64,000 nt of DNA, from positions 2,170,001 to 2,234,000 of the forward strand of contig SRSI01000050.1 in assembly GCA_005656395.1 (NCBI GenBank), written 5' to 3'. The translations under genes were made by a program, and so were the position numbers. Positions 26,187 to 39,476 of the stretch are shown here, one piece after another; positions within the stretch are counted from its first letter, which is position 1; each line of letters opens with the position of its first letter. The notes below the pieces were generated by a model. The model saw only the letters and a program-made list of their open reading frames with translations, had not been told where the DNA came from and ran no database searches. This stretch comes from Strongyloides papillosus. Its lineage: Eukaryota > Nematoda > Chromadorea > Rhabditida > Strongyloididae.

Positions 26187-29100
26187 TATTAACTCCTAAC
26201 AAATTATCACCTTTTTCCTATTATTATTCTACGACAAAAAAAACAAACAAAAAGATTTAATTGAATAATTGGCAATTGAAAAAATAATTAAGTGAATACC
26301 ACTAAAATAAAAATAATGTTTTATAAGAAAAATAATAAAAAACTATTTAACTTGATTAAAATGCAATAACATAAAGTAGACAAAAATGTCTATACTAAAG
26401 TAAGGATAAACAAATAATTGAGACTAATTAGCCAATAAATTAAAAATACATAAAATGCACGTAATAATTACATTAATTTGTTGTAAACAACGAAATTATA
26501 AGGAGAACTTTATAAAATATAAGATTAATTTATTAGTGGTTAATGAAAATTAATATTTAAATATCTAATTTTATTTAAATATTTATAGTTTTGCATGAAT
26601 TATGTATTCTTGAGATTTGGTGTGTCTCGTATGTGCCATCTGCAAATTCATAAAAGTTTAAATCATGATAATAATAAGATGTTGAAAAAGTATTTGTACA
26701 CTTTTATTGTATGATGAGAAGATATGATAAGACGAGTAAAGATATATACTTCATTTTTATCTAATTTTTTTATTATCAATTACCATTACTTTCTTCTGAT
26801 GGGTGGAGAGATAAATGAAAAAAAAGTCAGGTTATGATTATAACATGCCTATAGGAGTGCAATTAAAATATCAATTAAAATAAAAATTTAGTAGTATCTG
26901 ATGATAGAATAATTGTATTTTGGTAATTGATGAGAGTAAGAAAATGAGAAATTGAAGATTATTTCTAAATGTATTTTTGTGTGTTTTGTCATTCAAGAAG
27001 ATAGTGTGGTATAAAAAAAGGCATTTTAAAATAAATGGTCCCATATTGAGAAGACAACTAATATTTACAATCAATTGATGACAAAGAAGGAACTGATTTA
27101 AAAAGTTTAGGAGATGAGAATAATGGCTTATTGTTGAAATGTTTTTTGAAAATCTTGATAAAAAAGTATATATATTGTATGTAAATTTTTTTTGGGAAGT
27201 AAAAAAAAAGAAGCGTATAAAATCCAATATTTCAATAAAATGAAATGTTAAAATCATCATTAAAAAAATTATATATTAAACATAGATAATTTTTTTTGCT
27301 ATAATACACAACCAAAGCAGATTAATGTAATTAAAATCTTCCAAACGTTACACGAAGATAAGTATAAAAATATTCTCCATCCATAATAATAGAAAAAAAA
27401 TACATATTTTAAAGTTTATTTAAAGAATATTTTATATAAAGAAATAAAATTATATTATTTTGTTATTATACTAACTTTATAATCTCTTTTTTTCAATCGT
27501 TTTTCAAAATTATTATGCTAAATTAAGAGGAACAAGTAGAAAAAAAAATTTATAGCCTTCTGATGGTACAATTGATATGTAATACAATGTATCTAGATGG
27601 TTCTTTATAATTCAACTATTTATTGGATATGAAAGTGAATGTCTTATTTGGTGAACCAATTAGGGGCTTGTGCTTTGCACAAAATACTTTTTCATATATC
27701 CACCACTACATAGAATAAAAAAATATAATTTAAATTCAAAGTGTAAAAAAATTAATTTCTAAAGCATGAATAATAATGAAAATAAATAGAGTGCGTCAAA
27801 TAAGTTTGATAGTTGAAAATGTTACAGAAATGAAACTTATGATAAGGGATAAGTATTTTCCGGATATTTATAAAGATTTATTATTTTTAATACTTGTTTA
27901 CCATGTTTTACAATTCAAAATAATATTTTAAAATATCTCTCTTTATTTTTAAGAAAAAATTTGCATAAAACATTTTTGGAAGATGGAGAAAATTAATTAT
28001 GATAATGAGTATGGGAAAAATAATTGATATTTAATTAACTAAAAATGTTAGCAAAATTTTTTAAAGATTAATTATATTATTAATTTAAATCTACAGATTT
28101 CTATGTAAAAAAGGAATGTATATACATATTTTATAATTTACATTGAAATAATTCATTTCATTTAAACTATACTTAAAAATAAATTATAATATAAAATAAT
28201 GTCTAAAAGAATCCTATTGATAATAATGGATGCTTATATACTGTGGTGGAACATAAATTAATTATTCATTTCAAAAAAGTATAGTTCTAATGATAAATAT
28301 GTTTTCTTCTTAAAGTCATTAGAAACAATAAATGTTAAGAAAAAAAGATGAAAATCTAATATCTCCATGTAAACAAGATGTTCTTATCCGTAAAAAAAAG
28401 TATATTGTTTTCTTTAAAATATCAAATGTCAAAACAAAATTTCATTTTAACTTTAAAAAATTAAGATAAACGTTAAATAAAGAGGATGTATTGCTTAAAT
28501 GATAATAAAATATATATGTTTTTTTTAGCGTGTTTTTATTAAAAACTTTTTTACCATTAAAAGGGAAAATGATAATTTATTGTTTAAATTTAAAACAAAA
28601 GGTTTATTAATTGGATTAGTTAATATTTACGGACATTTAAGATAAATATTAGCATCATATTTATATTAAAAACTATTTGTCAGTTATATTTACAAGATAT
28701 AAAAGAATTTTTTTGTTATTTTAATTCTTTCATAAATACAATGTATTTATGTCACAAAAATAATTATAAAATAATAAAAATTTTTATGTTTATAAGAAAA
28801 ATACTATCTATTTTTATTTTGGGGTAAGTTAATTAAAGTTAAAAATCTACACATACTATTGCTACTTCAATGGAATGTTTTTTGGTAATAATAAACATTT
28901 TAAATATGGTTTTTTATTAAATTAACTTTTTCTGGGATTAATAAAATTGTTTTTTTCAAGTATAATTATATTTATATAAGTTTTTTTTTGTTTTAGGCAA
29001 ACAAAAATTTAAATAAATTACAATTGTTCATTTGAATTTATGTATAATAATATAAATAATGGTAAATATAAATATATTTTATTTGAAGAGTATTAAAAAG

Positions 29101-30929
29101 TCACCAAGATATATCATCAATGATTCACCATTCAGACTCTTACCCTTTAGTCTTAAGAAACACCAAGGAATGGAGGGTGATGGAATTTAAATAGAAATGA
29201 TAAAAGAAAGTTCAATTATAAAATTATACCCGATAAATTAGTTTAACAAACAGACAATAATATTTTTAATATCAATTTAAATTTTTCTATAAATATCTTT
29301 TTTTCAATAATAATTTGTAATTATACGAAAAAAACGGAAAAGTTTTTTATTCCCATTTTATTTTCATCATTTTAAATGTTATTTTATTTAATAATACAAA
29401 TTTTTAAAAGACATTTCAAAGTGTAAAAAATTAAATTAAACACACATTAAACAAATACCATTATTCTTCCTTAAAAATATAATGATAAAAAAATTTAATG
29501 CATGTAATTTTGTTAATAATACGGTAACATAATGATAAATTTGAGACAATTTTTAAAAAGGAAGTTTTAATGTTTCATAAAAAAATAATAGCCTACTATG
29601 GATGTTTTTTGAAGAAATTTGATTGAACGTAATTGACATATATTATTTTTAACATTTTAAAAGTGAGCATTTGAATACGTTTATTCTGTTTGGGGTGAAT
29701 GAAAATAAAATTTAAGGAAAGGGTAAAAAAATTGACTCCTAAATACTTTTCTTATTATAATTATCTTAGTGTGTTTATTTGTTTCCTTTAAATAATAACT
29801 AATTTGGAAAAGACACACACATATTGACAAAAATATATAAATGACGCTATTTTTAGAAAAAAACACATATCTATTAAAATAAGATTTATAAAGAAACATT
29901 AAGTTTAAAAATGTGTCAAAATAGATAGTATATCAAGCATGCTATCTTAAATTATTAATAATATTCTCATTGGTATTCAAAATATTAAAAATAAATGAAA
30001 TAAATGCAATTTATAAGGAAGAAATGAAAAGAGAAAAAATGGGTTCCGGAAGTGGATGGGTGCATTAAAGGATCATATAAAACGTGATAGTTAGGAGAAC
30101 ATAATACAACTTTTTTGATATTCTTTTTAATCATTGTTTAACTAACATATTAAATTACGGGAATAAAACATTTATAATTGAAACCTTAATTAACTCCTAG
30201 TTTTTAGATCAAAAATTTAACAATATCTTAATTTTTGATGTTTTATAAACCAATAAAGCTACTGGTTATTCCTTAATAATAAGTTAATCAAATATTCCTC
30301 TTTAAAAATATTAAAAAATTCAATTAAAGATATTAAAAAAAGAAGTAGACTATATCAACTGAAACTTTTATCTCCAAAATATCTTTTAAAATGAATATTA
30401 AATTTTGTTTTTGGTAAAAAATAAATTTTATATAAATTTTACAGCTTGAAATTTATTACATTTGAATTTCTTAAATTAAAGAAAAACCTTCCATCAAAAT
30501 ACCACTAAATGTTGGTAATTTATAAAAAATAAGTTTATAAATGAAAATTTGTTAAATGATACATATTAAATATTATAAGAGGTTTTAAGAATGCTTAAAA
30601 AGACATGGCTAGACAAAAACACTTTATTTATAGTAATAATAATAATAAAAGATAAATTTATACAAGTAAAGCTTAAAAAATTTCTTTTTTACAAAAGAAT
30701 GAACCATTATCGTGTAAATGGTATAATTTTCACCAAAGTTCAATGTACAATACAGAAAAAAAGATGTTTTTATGACAAAATATAATAATGTTTAACTTTT
30801 TATCTATTATCCTTCCCTCAAAAGTACTAACCATAAATCATCCTCTTTTTTGTTATCATCCATTAATCCATAATAAGTTTCCAATTTTTTTCCTAATATA
30901 AGCATTATTCTTATTTTTTTAAGATGTTA
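26187..30929. other. 4.7-kb AT-rich gene-free region
   Basis: Highly A/T-rich with no supported gene, RNA or repeat. A 129-codon minus-strand frame at 26871-27260 is Phe/Leu/Ile/Asn-rich, as expected from A/T-rich chance frames. Confidence 0.45.
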
Positions 30930-32929
30930 CTATAAATTTGTAACAATTTTTGATTGTGTTGATATTCTTTTACCTCCTTCTGGTTCATAATTAACGACTA
31001 TGTAGTTTGATGACTTAAAAAGCAGATAAAAAGTTATTAAAATATAATATGTATAAATTTCTTATTAGTAATGAGAAAAATAAGTTTGTGTTAGTGTTTT
31101 TTTAAAACAATTTGGCGAAAAAAAACAGTGTTTGAAGCATAACAAATAATGTTAAAATTAAATTCATGAAACCATATTATTATTATGTGAGAGGCAAAGA
31201 CATACACACATACAGAAGGTATTAACTTACAATTCCTGAAGTGGAAAATTGCTTTTGATGAATTGAATCATTATACCTTTTTGGAGTATCACAATTATTA
31301 ATTTCAATTCTCGTTATGTGAGGGGTTTCATTTATCAGGTCATATGTACTTTTGAATGGACGTGTATCTGGATTAGTTTTTATCCTTGTTTCATTAATCT
31401 TCGATTCATCATCTGTTGTTGGTGAAGAAACTTTTTGGTTTTTCAAATTGTAATTTAAGTGAGTTAATGACTGACTTAGGTTGTGGGAACTTATGTAACC
31501 TGATGATGCGTTTGATATGGGGGAACCAGAATTGAATTTGTTTATATATGGTGTAACGTCATTGGGAGGAATATCCTCAATCAAATTTGGTAAGCCATCA
31601 TTAGAAGCTACCACTTTTGCTTTCATTTCTTCTCTTTCTATTTTATTGTTAAAATACGATTGTCTTGGGGGTTGACGTTGTGATGGTTTTCTTTCAAACG
31701 TTGAAGTACACCTTCTTGATAATCTTCCAGTTTCACGATGAACATTTTCATACTCTGTCCTACCTCTATATTTAAATGTACTACCTAAACGGAATAATTG
31801 TGTCTTAGGCCCCTTACTGGTTCGATGGAACTTCAATCTATAAAAAGTATGATATTCAATAGCACATTTCCACAAATGTTTACACGCTTTGTGGGAAGTT
31901 AAATTAAAAACAAAAGTATGTAATTGTATACGATCTCTCTTCCCTGTCCCATCATCATCCTCCACTACTAATGTTATTTTTTTATTTTTAAAGTCTAATT
32001 TTTGCATACACTCCCAACGAAAGAATCCAATCATTTGATCACCATCAGCTACCAACATTCCAGTTGGCGTTAATCCTAGTTTATAATTATTACCATCTTT
32101 TCCTTGTACTATGTGCCTATCAACACCATACATTTGAAGTTCTTTAGCCCTATTTAAGTAATTCATTTCTGCTTGTGCTGGTGTCTGGCCCCGGCATCTT
32201 TTATACCTCTCTAATATAGCTATCTCCATTTCCTCATCTTGTATTGGATAAAATCTAAATTCTGATACAAATGCAGCACTGTGTTTTGATGGATCATAGT
32301 CACCACACTCGGATTGTAAAGAGTATGCTGCCAGATCTATTGCTGTTTGCCTATCACATTCTAATATTCCTTTTTCAATATCACTTTTTAGTTGTAAAAA
32401 GAATTGATATTTTGTCAATTCCTCCCGTAAATGAGATGGATCAGAGGAGAAAAATTTAACACGAAAGTCAAATTTGAATCTTGATTCATTCTCATCAACT
32501 TGTTTGTTTATTCTTTTTAGTGGATCTAACCATGTTTGGACTCCACTTTGATCTTTATAACATATACCGAAATAATCCTTTTCCTCCAAATCTAATGAAT
32601 AATACACTAGATCATACAGTTCTTTAGCATCACATTTTTTCTAAAATAAAAAAATGGTTTACTTATTAAATAAAACAAAAAAAACATACACTTAAAACAA
32701 AATCAACAACACTCCCATCCAGCAAAGAAACAGAACATAAAATTTCTCTTCTCCTATCAAATTTTTTTTCCATAATTTCATAACCACTTTTTTGAATTTT
32801 TTTTTTATCAACAACCTTTCCATGAGGTAAATTTGTAGGTTGTCTATTTCCCTTACCATTATTTACCTCATTACTACCTTTCCGAGATGTTAACCTTTGG
32901 CTAAGTGAACGAAAAAAACCACCAGCCAT
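30930..32929 (-). CDS. FERM-domain cytoskeletal adaptor of the EPB41L5/Yurt type
   Basis: Exons 32690-32929, 31231-32640 and 30930-31013, all phase 0, give 577 residues. A TTTTTGTAG acceptor sits right before the ATG, so the 5' end is trans-spliced or joined to a UTR exon. The start MAGGFFRSLSQRLTSRK resembles this family. The FERM domain runs from about 57 to 370: CSVSLLDGSVV, the F1 lobe with DYFGICYKD, WLDPLKRINKQV, the F2 helices (LREELTKYQFFLQLK), GDYDPSKHS, RGQTPAQAEMNYLNRAK and YGVDRHIV, and the F3 lobe GLTPTGMLV ... HLWKCAIEYHTFYRL. A FERM-adjacent region (FRLGSTFKYRGRTEYE ... TSTFERKPSQR) matches EPB41L5. These proteins act at epithelial basolateral membranes and adhesion sites and oppose Crumbs. 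The last exon is my addition; it ends in VTNL, a class I PDZ-ligand pattern. Confidence 0.9.
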
Positions 32930-35900
32930 CTACAAAAAGAAAATAATAAATAAACAATTATTTTTAATGGAAAATTATTTAAATGTATATTTACCTTTTA
33001 TTTATTTTAATACTTATTTGTATGTTAAAATGCAAATGTTTTTTACAAAATATAATAATTATATTTCTATTTTTATTTATTTTTTCAATAATAGAATAAT
33101 ATAACCTGAAAATAAGAATATTATATAGATTAATATCTGAACAAAGATAATGGTAATAAATAATAGCATTGTATTAATTGGTGAAAAAATAAAACGATAT
33201 ATAATGATGGTATAGAGATATAATAAAGTGATATGATCATGGAAAAAATACATATACAGAAAAATCTGTTCATTGATTATGATAATAAGTACTCGTAAAG
33301 CACCCTTAATAAAAGAATTAAGCCAACTTTTATATTATTTTGTTATTGTGAGAAAGAACAATACCCATTATAGAGGGTGTCTGTCACGGCAAATCATAAC
33401 AGAAATAATGAATTAATTGAAGGTTTTTAGAAGTGGCACAGAAGGGTCAAATAGGGATATGTTAAGGTAAAATAATACGTCTCTGTTCGAGGTCAATACT
33501 TTTGTGATCATCTTCCTACCACCATCTGGGGAATATTTTAGAAGTAATAAAAATAATTTTAACTAATAATAGATAACATTAAAGAATTATTAATGTTATT
33601 TTAAATTTTTACAAAAAGAAATATTAATAAATCCTATAATGATAATTAGAGATGAAAATTTTTTACATTTTTATTCATAATGATTTCTATCTTTTTCTTA
33701 TCTCTCTCTCCCACCCCATATATCATATTTTATTTCTCCTACAAAATCATTCACTTCCAAAAGATATAAATAATACAATAAAGAAAAATTATTAATAATT
33801 AAAGTTAAAATATGATTATAGGAGAAAAATAATACTTTTGTAAAATTTATTATTGCATTAAAATATCTTATGTTAAAGATATAAGTGGTTCGATGTCATC
33901 AGTAAAAGATTACAAAAGGAAGATAATGAACAGAAAGAGGTATATACAATTGATATTTTTGAATTTTAAGTATGAAATGTCTTATATATTTTCAATAACA
34001 CTATAATTATGAGTTAAAATAATTACTATAAATGTCAATGAAATTAAGGTAAAATGAGTAGTGATTATATTATAAGATTAGAAATATGATAATAACTCTT
34101 AAAATTATCGAAAAAATTTTGTTGGAAAATATTTCCTTCTCTTCTATCTATGTAAAGATTATATAATTTTTATTTATTGTAGGGATATTAATGATAATAA
34201 TCATAACTAAAAGGTCAATATTTTTTTAAATTCTTTAATAGATAAAATTTGAATTTGATAAAAAATATCTAAAGTTAGGAATGTGTGATATAGACAACTT
34301 TTTAAATTAATTCTCATTATATATATTGCATTTCAACAAAAGATCAAAGAAATGAGAATTAAAAGGTTTCTCGATTCAAAATAAGTATTATTAAAAAAAC
34401 TAAAACCTTTCAATTATATTTATTTTAAGGATTACACTTTTATAAAGAAAAATAGAAATAAAAATTGTAATGAAATATTCTAAATAGTTTATATAAACTA
34501 CGAAAACCGGGTTTATCATTTTGTACTACTTTTTTTGTTGTTATAAAATTATGATGATAAAAAAGTAGAAAATACATGCTTGTATAAATAAAAATGAAAT
34601 ACATTATAAATATTTAAGAACACAGAAATTAAATATATAAGAGAAAAGTAAATGTTATTCTTTAATAAATATAAACTTGAAAACCTTTATGAAGAGATTT
34701 CTTATTGGAGAATGAATATGAAATGAAGAAAAAGGTACTCGACTGCATTAAAAATAAATAGTTATGGAGAAAGGGGAAATTTGAAAGAAGGGTGATTGAA
34801 AGTCATTTTTGATAATGAAGATATATGTAATTGTGCAATAAAATTGTATAATTATTCTTCTTAACAATATTCAAATACAAAACTCTATAAAAAGCTAAAG
34901 GTAGAATTATTTAGTAAATATATACAATTATGTTAGAAATCATTTTCAATAGGCATTAAAGATTTTGAAAAGAAATACGGGTTTAAAATGAAATTTTATT
35001 ACAGCCAATTCATCTATCCATATCAGTGCAAATAAATAGAAAGTTAGATAAGAGATGAGAAACTTAGTAAATAAACATAAAATTAATCTTATCAATTCGA
35101 CCTGCTTACAACAAAAACACTTAATAAAACATTTACCTATCATTTCTTATTCATTGTTCTTTTGTTTGGAAATTTATAGATGACAGATACATGAGTAATT
35201 ATACCTTTATTATGTCTTCATATTACAATTAAATTAAAATCTTATCCTTAAATAACATTTATAGATACAGATTCTAGGGGAGATCAAAGAAGAAGCAGTA
35301 AACATAATTTGTCGGTTAATTTAGGATAATATCAAAAAACTAGTAATAAAAAAAACATAATCATGACCATATTTGAGTAATTATATTGCTACATACAGAC
35401 AGTTTTATAACAGCAGGAGTTCTAATACACTTTTATCGGTAAGCGTTAAAACCTCTATCTCATCTCTTTTTATTTGCAAAATCCACAAACCATCAAACCT
35501 AATCATTTACATTATTTATAACTTTATCATAAATGTACAATAAGAAAAAATATTGAGTAGAAGACGATATAGATATTTGGAATTTAAGATTAACAGATTA
35601 TTTTTTAATACACCTTCAAATACCCTCCACTTATTAGAACATTCACTTTATAATAATATAAATAAAAATAAATAATAAAGTAAACCTACCTACATTTAAC
35701 AAGTACTTTTTCAATTGTTTGGTTTGAAGTAAACAAATAAATGAAAATACTTAAACTTTTAACAATAATTTTGAAGATGTATAAAGAATTTTTAGTAAGT
35801 ATATAAGACATATGTGTTTATCATCGATAAAGTGATAAACATTAAGTAAATAATAAATATTGTTTTATAAAATAAAAGAGATAGTATAAATGATTAGTGG

Positions 35901-38900
35901 TTTGAAATTAGGAGATAGTTAGAAAAATAAATCATGAAAAATGTTGAAAAATTTAGATGTCCTATTATAGGAAAGTAAAGATCTCTCTCTACATATACAT
36001 TAGTAGGAGAGTATAAATATGATGATTGAATATAGAATAGTTAATATTATAAAATGTTTGGTAGAAAATAAAGAATTTATATACCAATAAATTTTATTAT
36101 TATAAGCTCTACAATGATAAGGATAAAAAATTGCTTTGATCTATCAAAAAAAATAAAAGTACAAATGTAATCTCTTATAGTAATATGAAATCATTATATA
36201 AATATATAAAATCATCGTATAACAAAATAAAGATAGAATAATAGTTGATTGATTAACTTTTACCAAAAAGATAAAATCACTTTTTTGTTGTCTTTTTCCT
36301 ACATTTTATTATTTTAAGTAAATAGAATGAACATTTTTACAATGCCTTTTATCTGATTTGATAGACTATTTAATATCATAGCACTATATAAGGTTATTAA
36401 AGTTAACTATAAATACAGCCGTTTCCGGTCACCTACTACAAAAATAATATAATAAACATCTGTCCGTAATTCATATGTTAATTGAAATGGCATTGTTTTA
36501 AATGAACTGTTCAAAATGGATATATAAACATTTTGAAGAATGGACAAGATACATTTATATGGAAATGTTAATGGGAGTGCGTTGTTTATTGTTCATTAAA
36601 CTCCATCACAATAATAAGTTTTTTAGTTGACAGATGTTTTCAATTCTAACATACTCTAATCTGAGATTTCGTCTCTTGTACTCTAATTTCTTAATTAAAT
36701 TCTATAGAATTGTATAGCCAGAAAAAAGGACTATTATGAGATTGTTAGATATTGCATGGATTAAATAATAGATAGAAGATATAGTAATTAGCATTATGAA
36801 ATGCTATATAATACACCTTGGAGTATTAATTATATAAATAGAAAAAAGCATTTATTTTCTAAAGTTAGGAAGGAAATTGTATATCTTGTTAGGGAATGGC
36901 AAACATTCAAACTATCCATCAAGTAGATATACCTTGAATATAGGATATAATAAAATATTAAACTTTCTGTTCCTTAAGTGCAATTAATATCCCTTAATTT
37001 CAATATAATTAGTAAACAAACCCCATCAAAGGAATGGCAGAAAAGAGAAAAGTGAGAGGTAATAAAACATTTGAAAATCCTTTATTTATATTAATATTAC
37101 GCCAGATTTCACAATTTTCTTTGAATGCGGCTTTTCATTAAGGAGAGATGAGAGAAGAGAGAGATAAAAAAGTTATTTGTCAGAAGTTACTAAGTAGCAC
37201 TTAACTGACGAAATCTGGTGCCGGCAGAGGGATATAATATACATGTACATAACTTCTACTATTACTAAATTTGTTAATAAAAAGATCATCTTTCTGGTTT
37301 TAACTTCTATAATTTGACATATGTCGCAATGTTCTTTGTCTAAATGTAGTCCAAGATGGGGATTATGACTTTAGAAGTATATTAGTACATAATTTTATTA
37401 TTATTTATTACAAGACTTATTTTGGTGATAATTATGATGTTGTACAGATAAGGAGGTATCAAGGTTGAAATTAAAGATAAAGAAACTTTTCAAATAGATA
37501 TATAATAATGGTTAAATTTACAAAAAGATATTTAAAAGGTATTTGAAAAATGATTTAATGTTATGGTATGTTAAGGTAAATTTATTTTTAACACATGAAT
37601 AGATATTACTTTTTTCAAAAATTTAAATGATGGTTTAGGTGACAGTTGATAAAAAAATAAAAAGGATAAAAGATGGAAATGTAATGAAGATTTATATAAG
37701 TATGATTGATAGAATATAGTAATGCTTCATAGAAGAATATCTATGAATATTAAAAAGTGTCATTGAATGTCAATCACAGCATGAAAACATCATATATGAC
37801 AAATAATATCTTACAATTTAGGTATTCTTATATAAAAAGTGAAAACAGAGTTTGATCCAGTAAATTAATCTTTAAATAACAATATATTACGTTATGTAAA
37901 TATTTATCTTTATACCTCCACCTGGAACTTGATCCTCCTAAGATTTCCTTTTCTCTTTCCTAACAACAATATTAGAATGATCTTAAATCTAGTTCAATTA
38001 TGCAATCAAAAGTCATTCCACTATATTGACTTATTATATCTGTGGATCATGAAAATGTCAGGGAAGTTTTTGTTGCGCAATCAAATATAATAAAATAAAC
38101 AAATGTTTTCAAAAAGTATTTTTATATAGATAAACTTCTTTCTTACTCTTTTTTAATGTATTTTGATTAGTGAGAAAAATCTTTTATTTTACGACGTTTT
38201 AATGGTGAAAAAATGTTGTAAAATTATTTATTTTAAATCATTTAACATATTTTATTTGAACAGATGGTAGTAAGTTTGTTGAATATAAGTGATAATATTG
38301 TTATCCATCGAAATAAACATAACTTTTTTATATCTATAATGTAGGTTTAAAGGTAAAAAATAAAGAAAATAAAATTCAAGTGATTTATGATAACATTTTC
38401 TCGATGACTATTAGTTAAAATTGAAGATTGTTCTCAGTGATGGTATTGTCATTTTTGTTGTTGTTATTCTTTTTTTTAAATTGATCTTTATATCAAACTT
38501 ATTAGTACATTATTATGGGTAGACTGATATAAATAATTAATCTAAATTATTCTTTCATATCTCAATAAATCTTATCAATAAAGGAATATTATATTGGTGC
38601 ATGTTTATTATATTTATTGTTTTTATTATTAGATTTTGAAATGAAGATCATTTTATGTGTATAATTTTAGTTAACTTGAAAACCTATCAATTCCTACATA
38701 TATTATTATGATATTATAAAATATCATAGATAATAATAATATCATTGTGCAATACATAAACAATATAACTAATATTTAAATTAGAATAAATACTGTGTTT
38801 CTTAATTCTTACAATTTATCAAATTTTTGATTGCCTGTGGCTGTGTTATTGCACATATAAATGACATTAAAAGAAAAGGTACTATATATCATATAATTTT

Positions 38901-39476
38901 TGCTTTTATCAATTATCAAGTTCAATTTTATGATGATGAACCAGTAAATTGTTTAGTGATTAATAGGAATATATTATTTAATATATTTTATTATAGTACA
39001 AATTTATATATTAAGATGATGTGTGAAAATTATACATTTTTAATCTATATGTTATATATATATATTTCGTTATTAGATAACAAAACTTTAAAGTGCTTCT
39101 TGTTATGCTTAAACAATATTTGGAGTAATAATTACTAATCTTAAATAATTAATGATAAGAAAAAAAAATTAATTTTTAAACTATTAACTACTTTATTTAA
39201 CTATATTTCCTTTCATCACGTTAATCATTAGTTATCTAATGTATCAAAAAAATACATCCTGTATCTTTACATAAACATCATTTTTAATTTATTATACATT
39301 TCATCAAAAAACTTGATTTAATTAATTGTATAACTCTTTTTTTCTAAAATAATTATATTTGACGGTAAAATATTTATTAAGCCTATTTTTCAGAAAAATT
39401 TTAATTTATATAGAATTAGTATTTGAATATAGCAACAAAAATCAACTTCGATATTTTAAAATAACACAAAATAATA
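32930..39476. other. 6.5-kb AT-rich region between divergent FERM and LIM genes
   Basis: Must hold the promoters of both flanking genes. A possible 5' UTR intron of the FERM gene spans about 32930-32994 (GTAAAT donor to TTTTTGTAG on the minus strand). A slightly more GC-rich patch at about 33360-33540 may be promoter-associated. No coding sequence is supported. Confidence 0.45.

Noticed and set aside
26871..27260. 129-codon minus-strand open frame
   Set aside because: Composition (Phe, Leu, Ile, Asn, Ser) is what A/T-rich chance frames give; no domain, no splice context, no conserved motif.
37100..37225. Inverted CCAGATTTC copies near 37.1-37.2 kb
   Set aside because: Nine-base match without target duplication or extended arms.
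38827..39138. 103-codon plus-strand open frame upstream of the LIM gene
   Set aside because: Begins with a non-ATG codon and has A/T-biased composition; no recognisable protein features.
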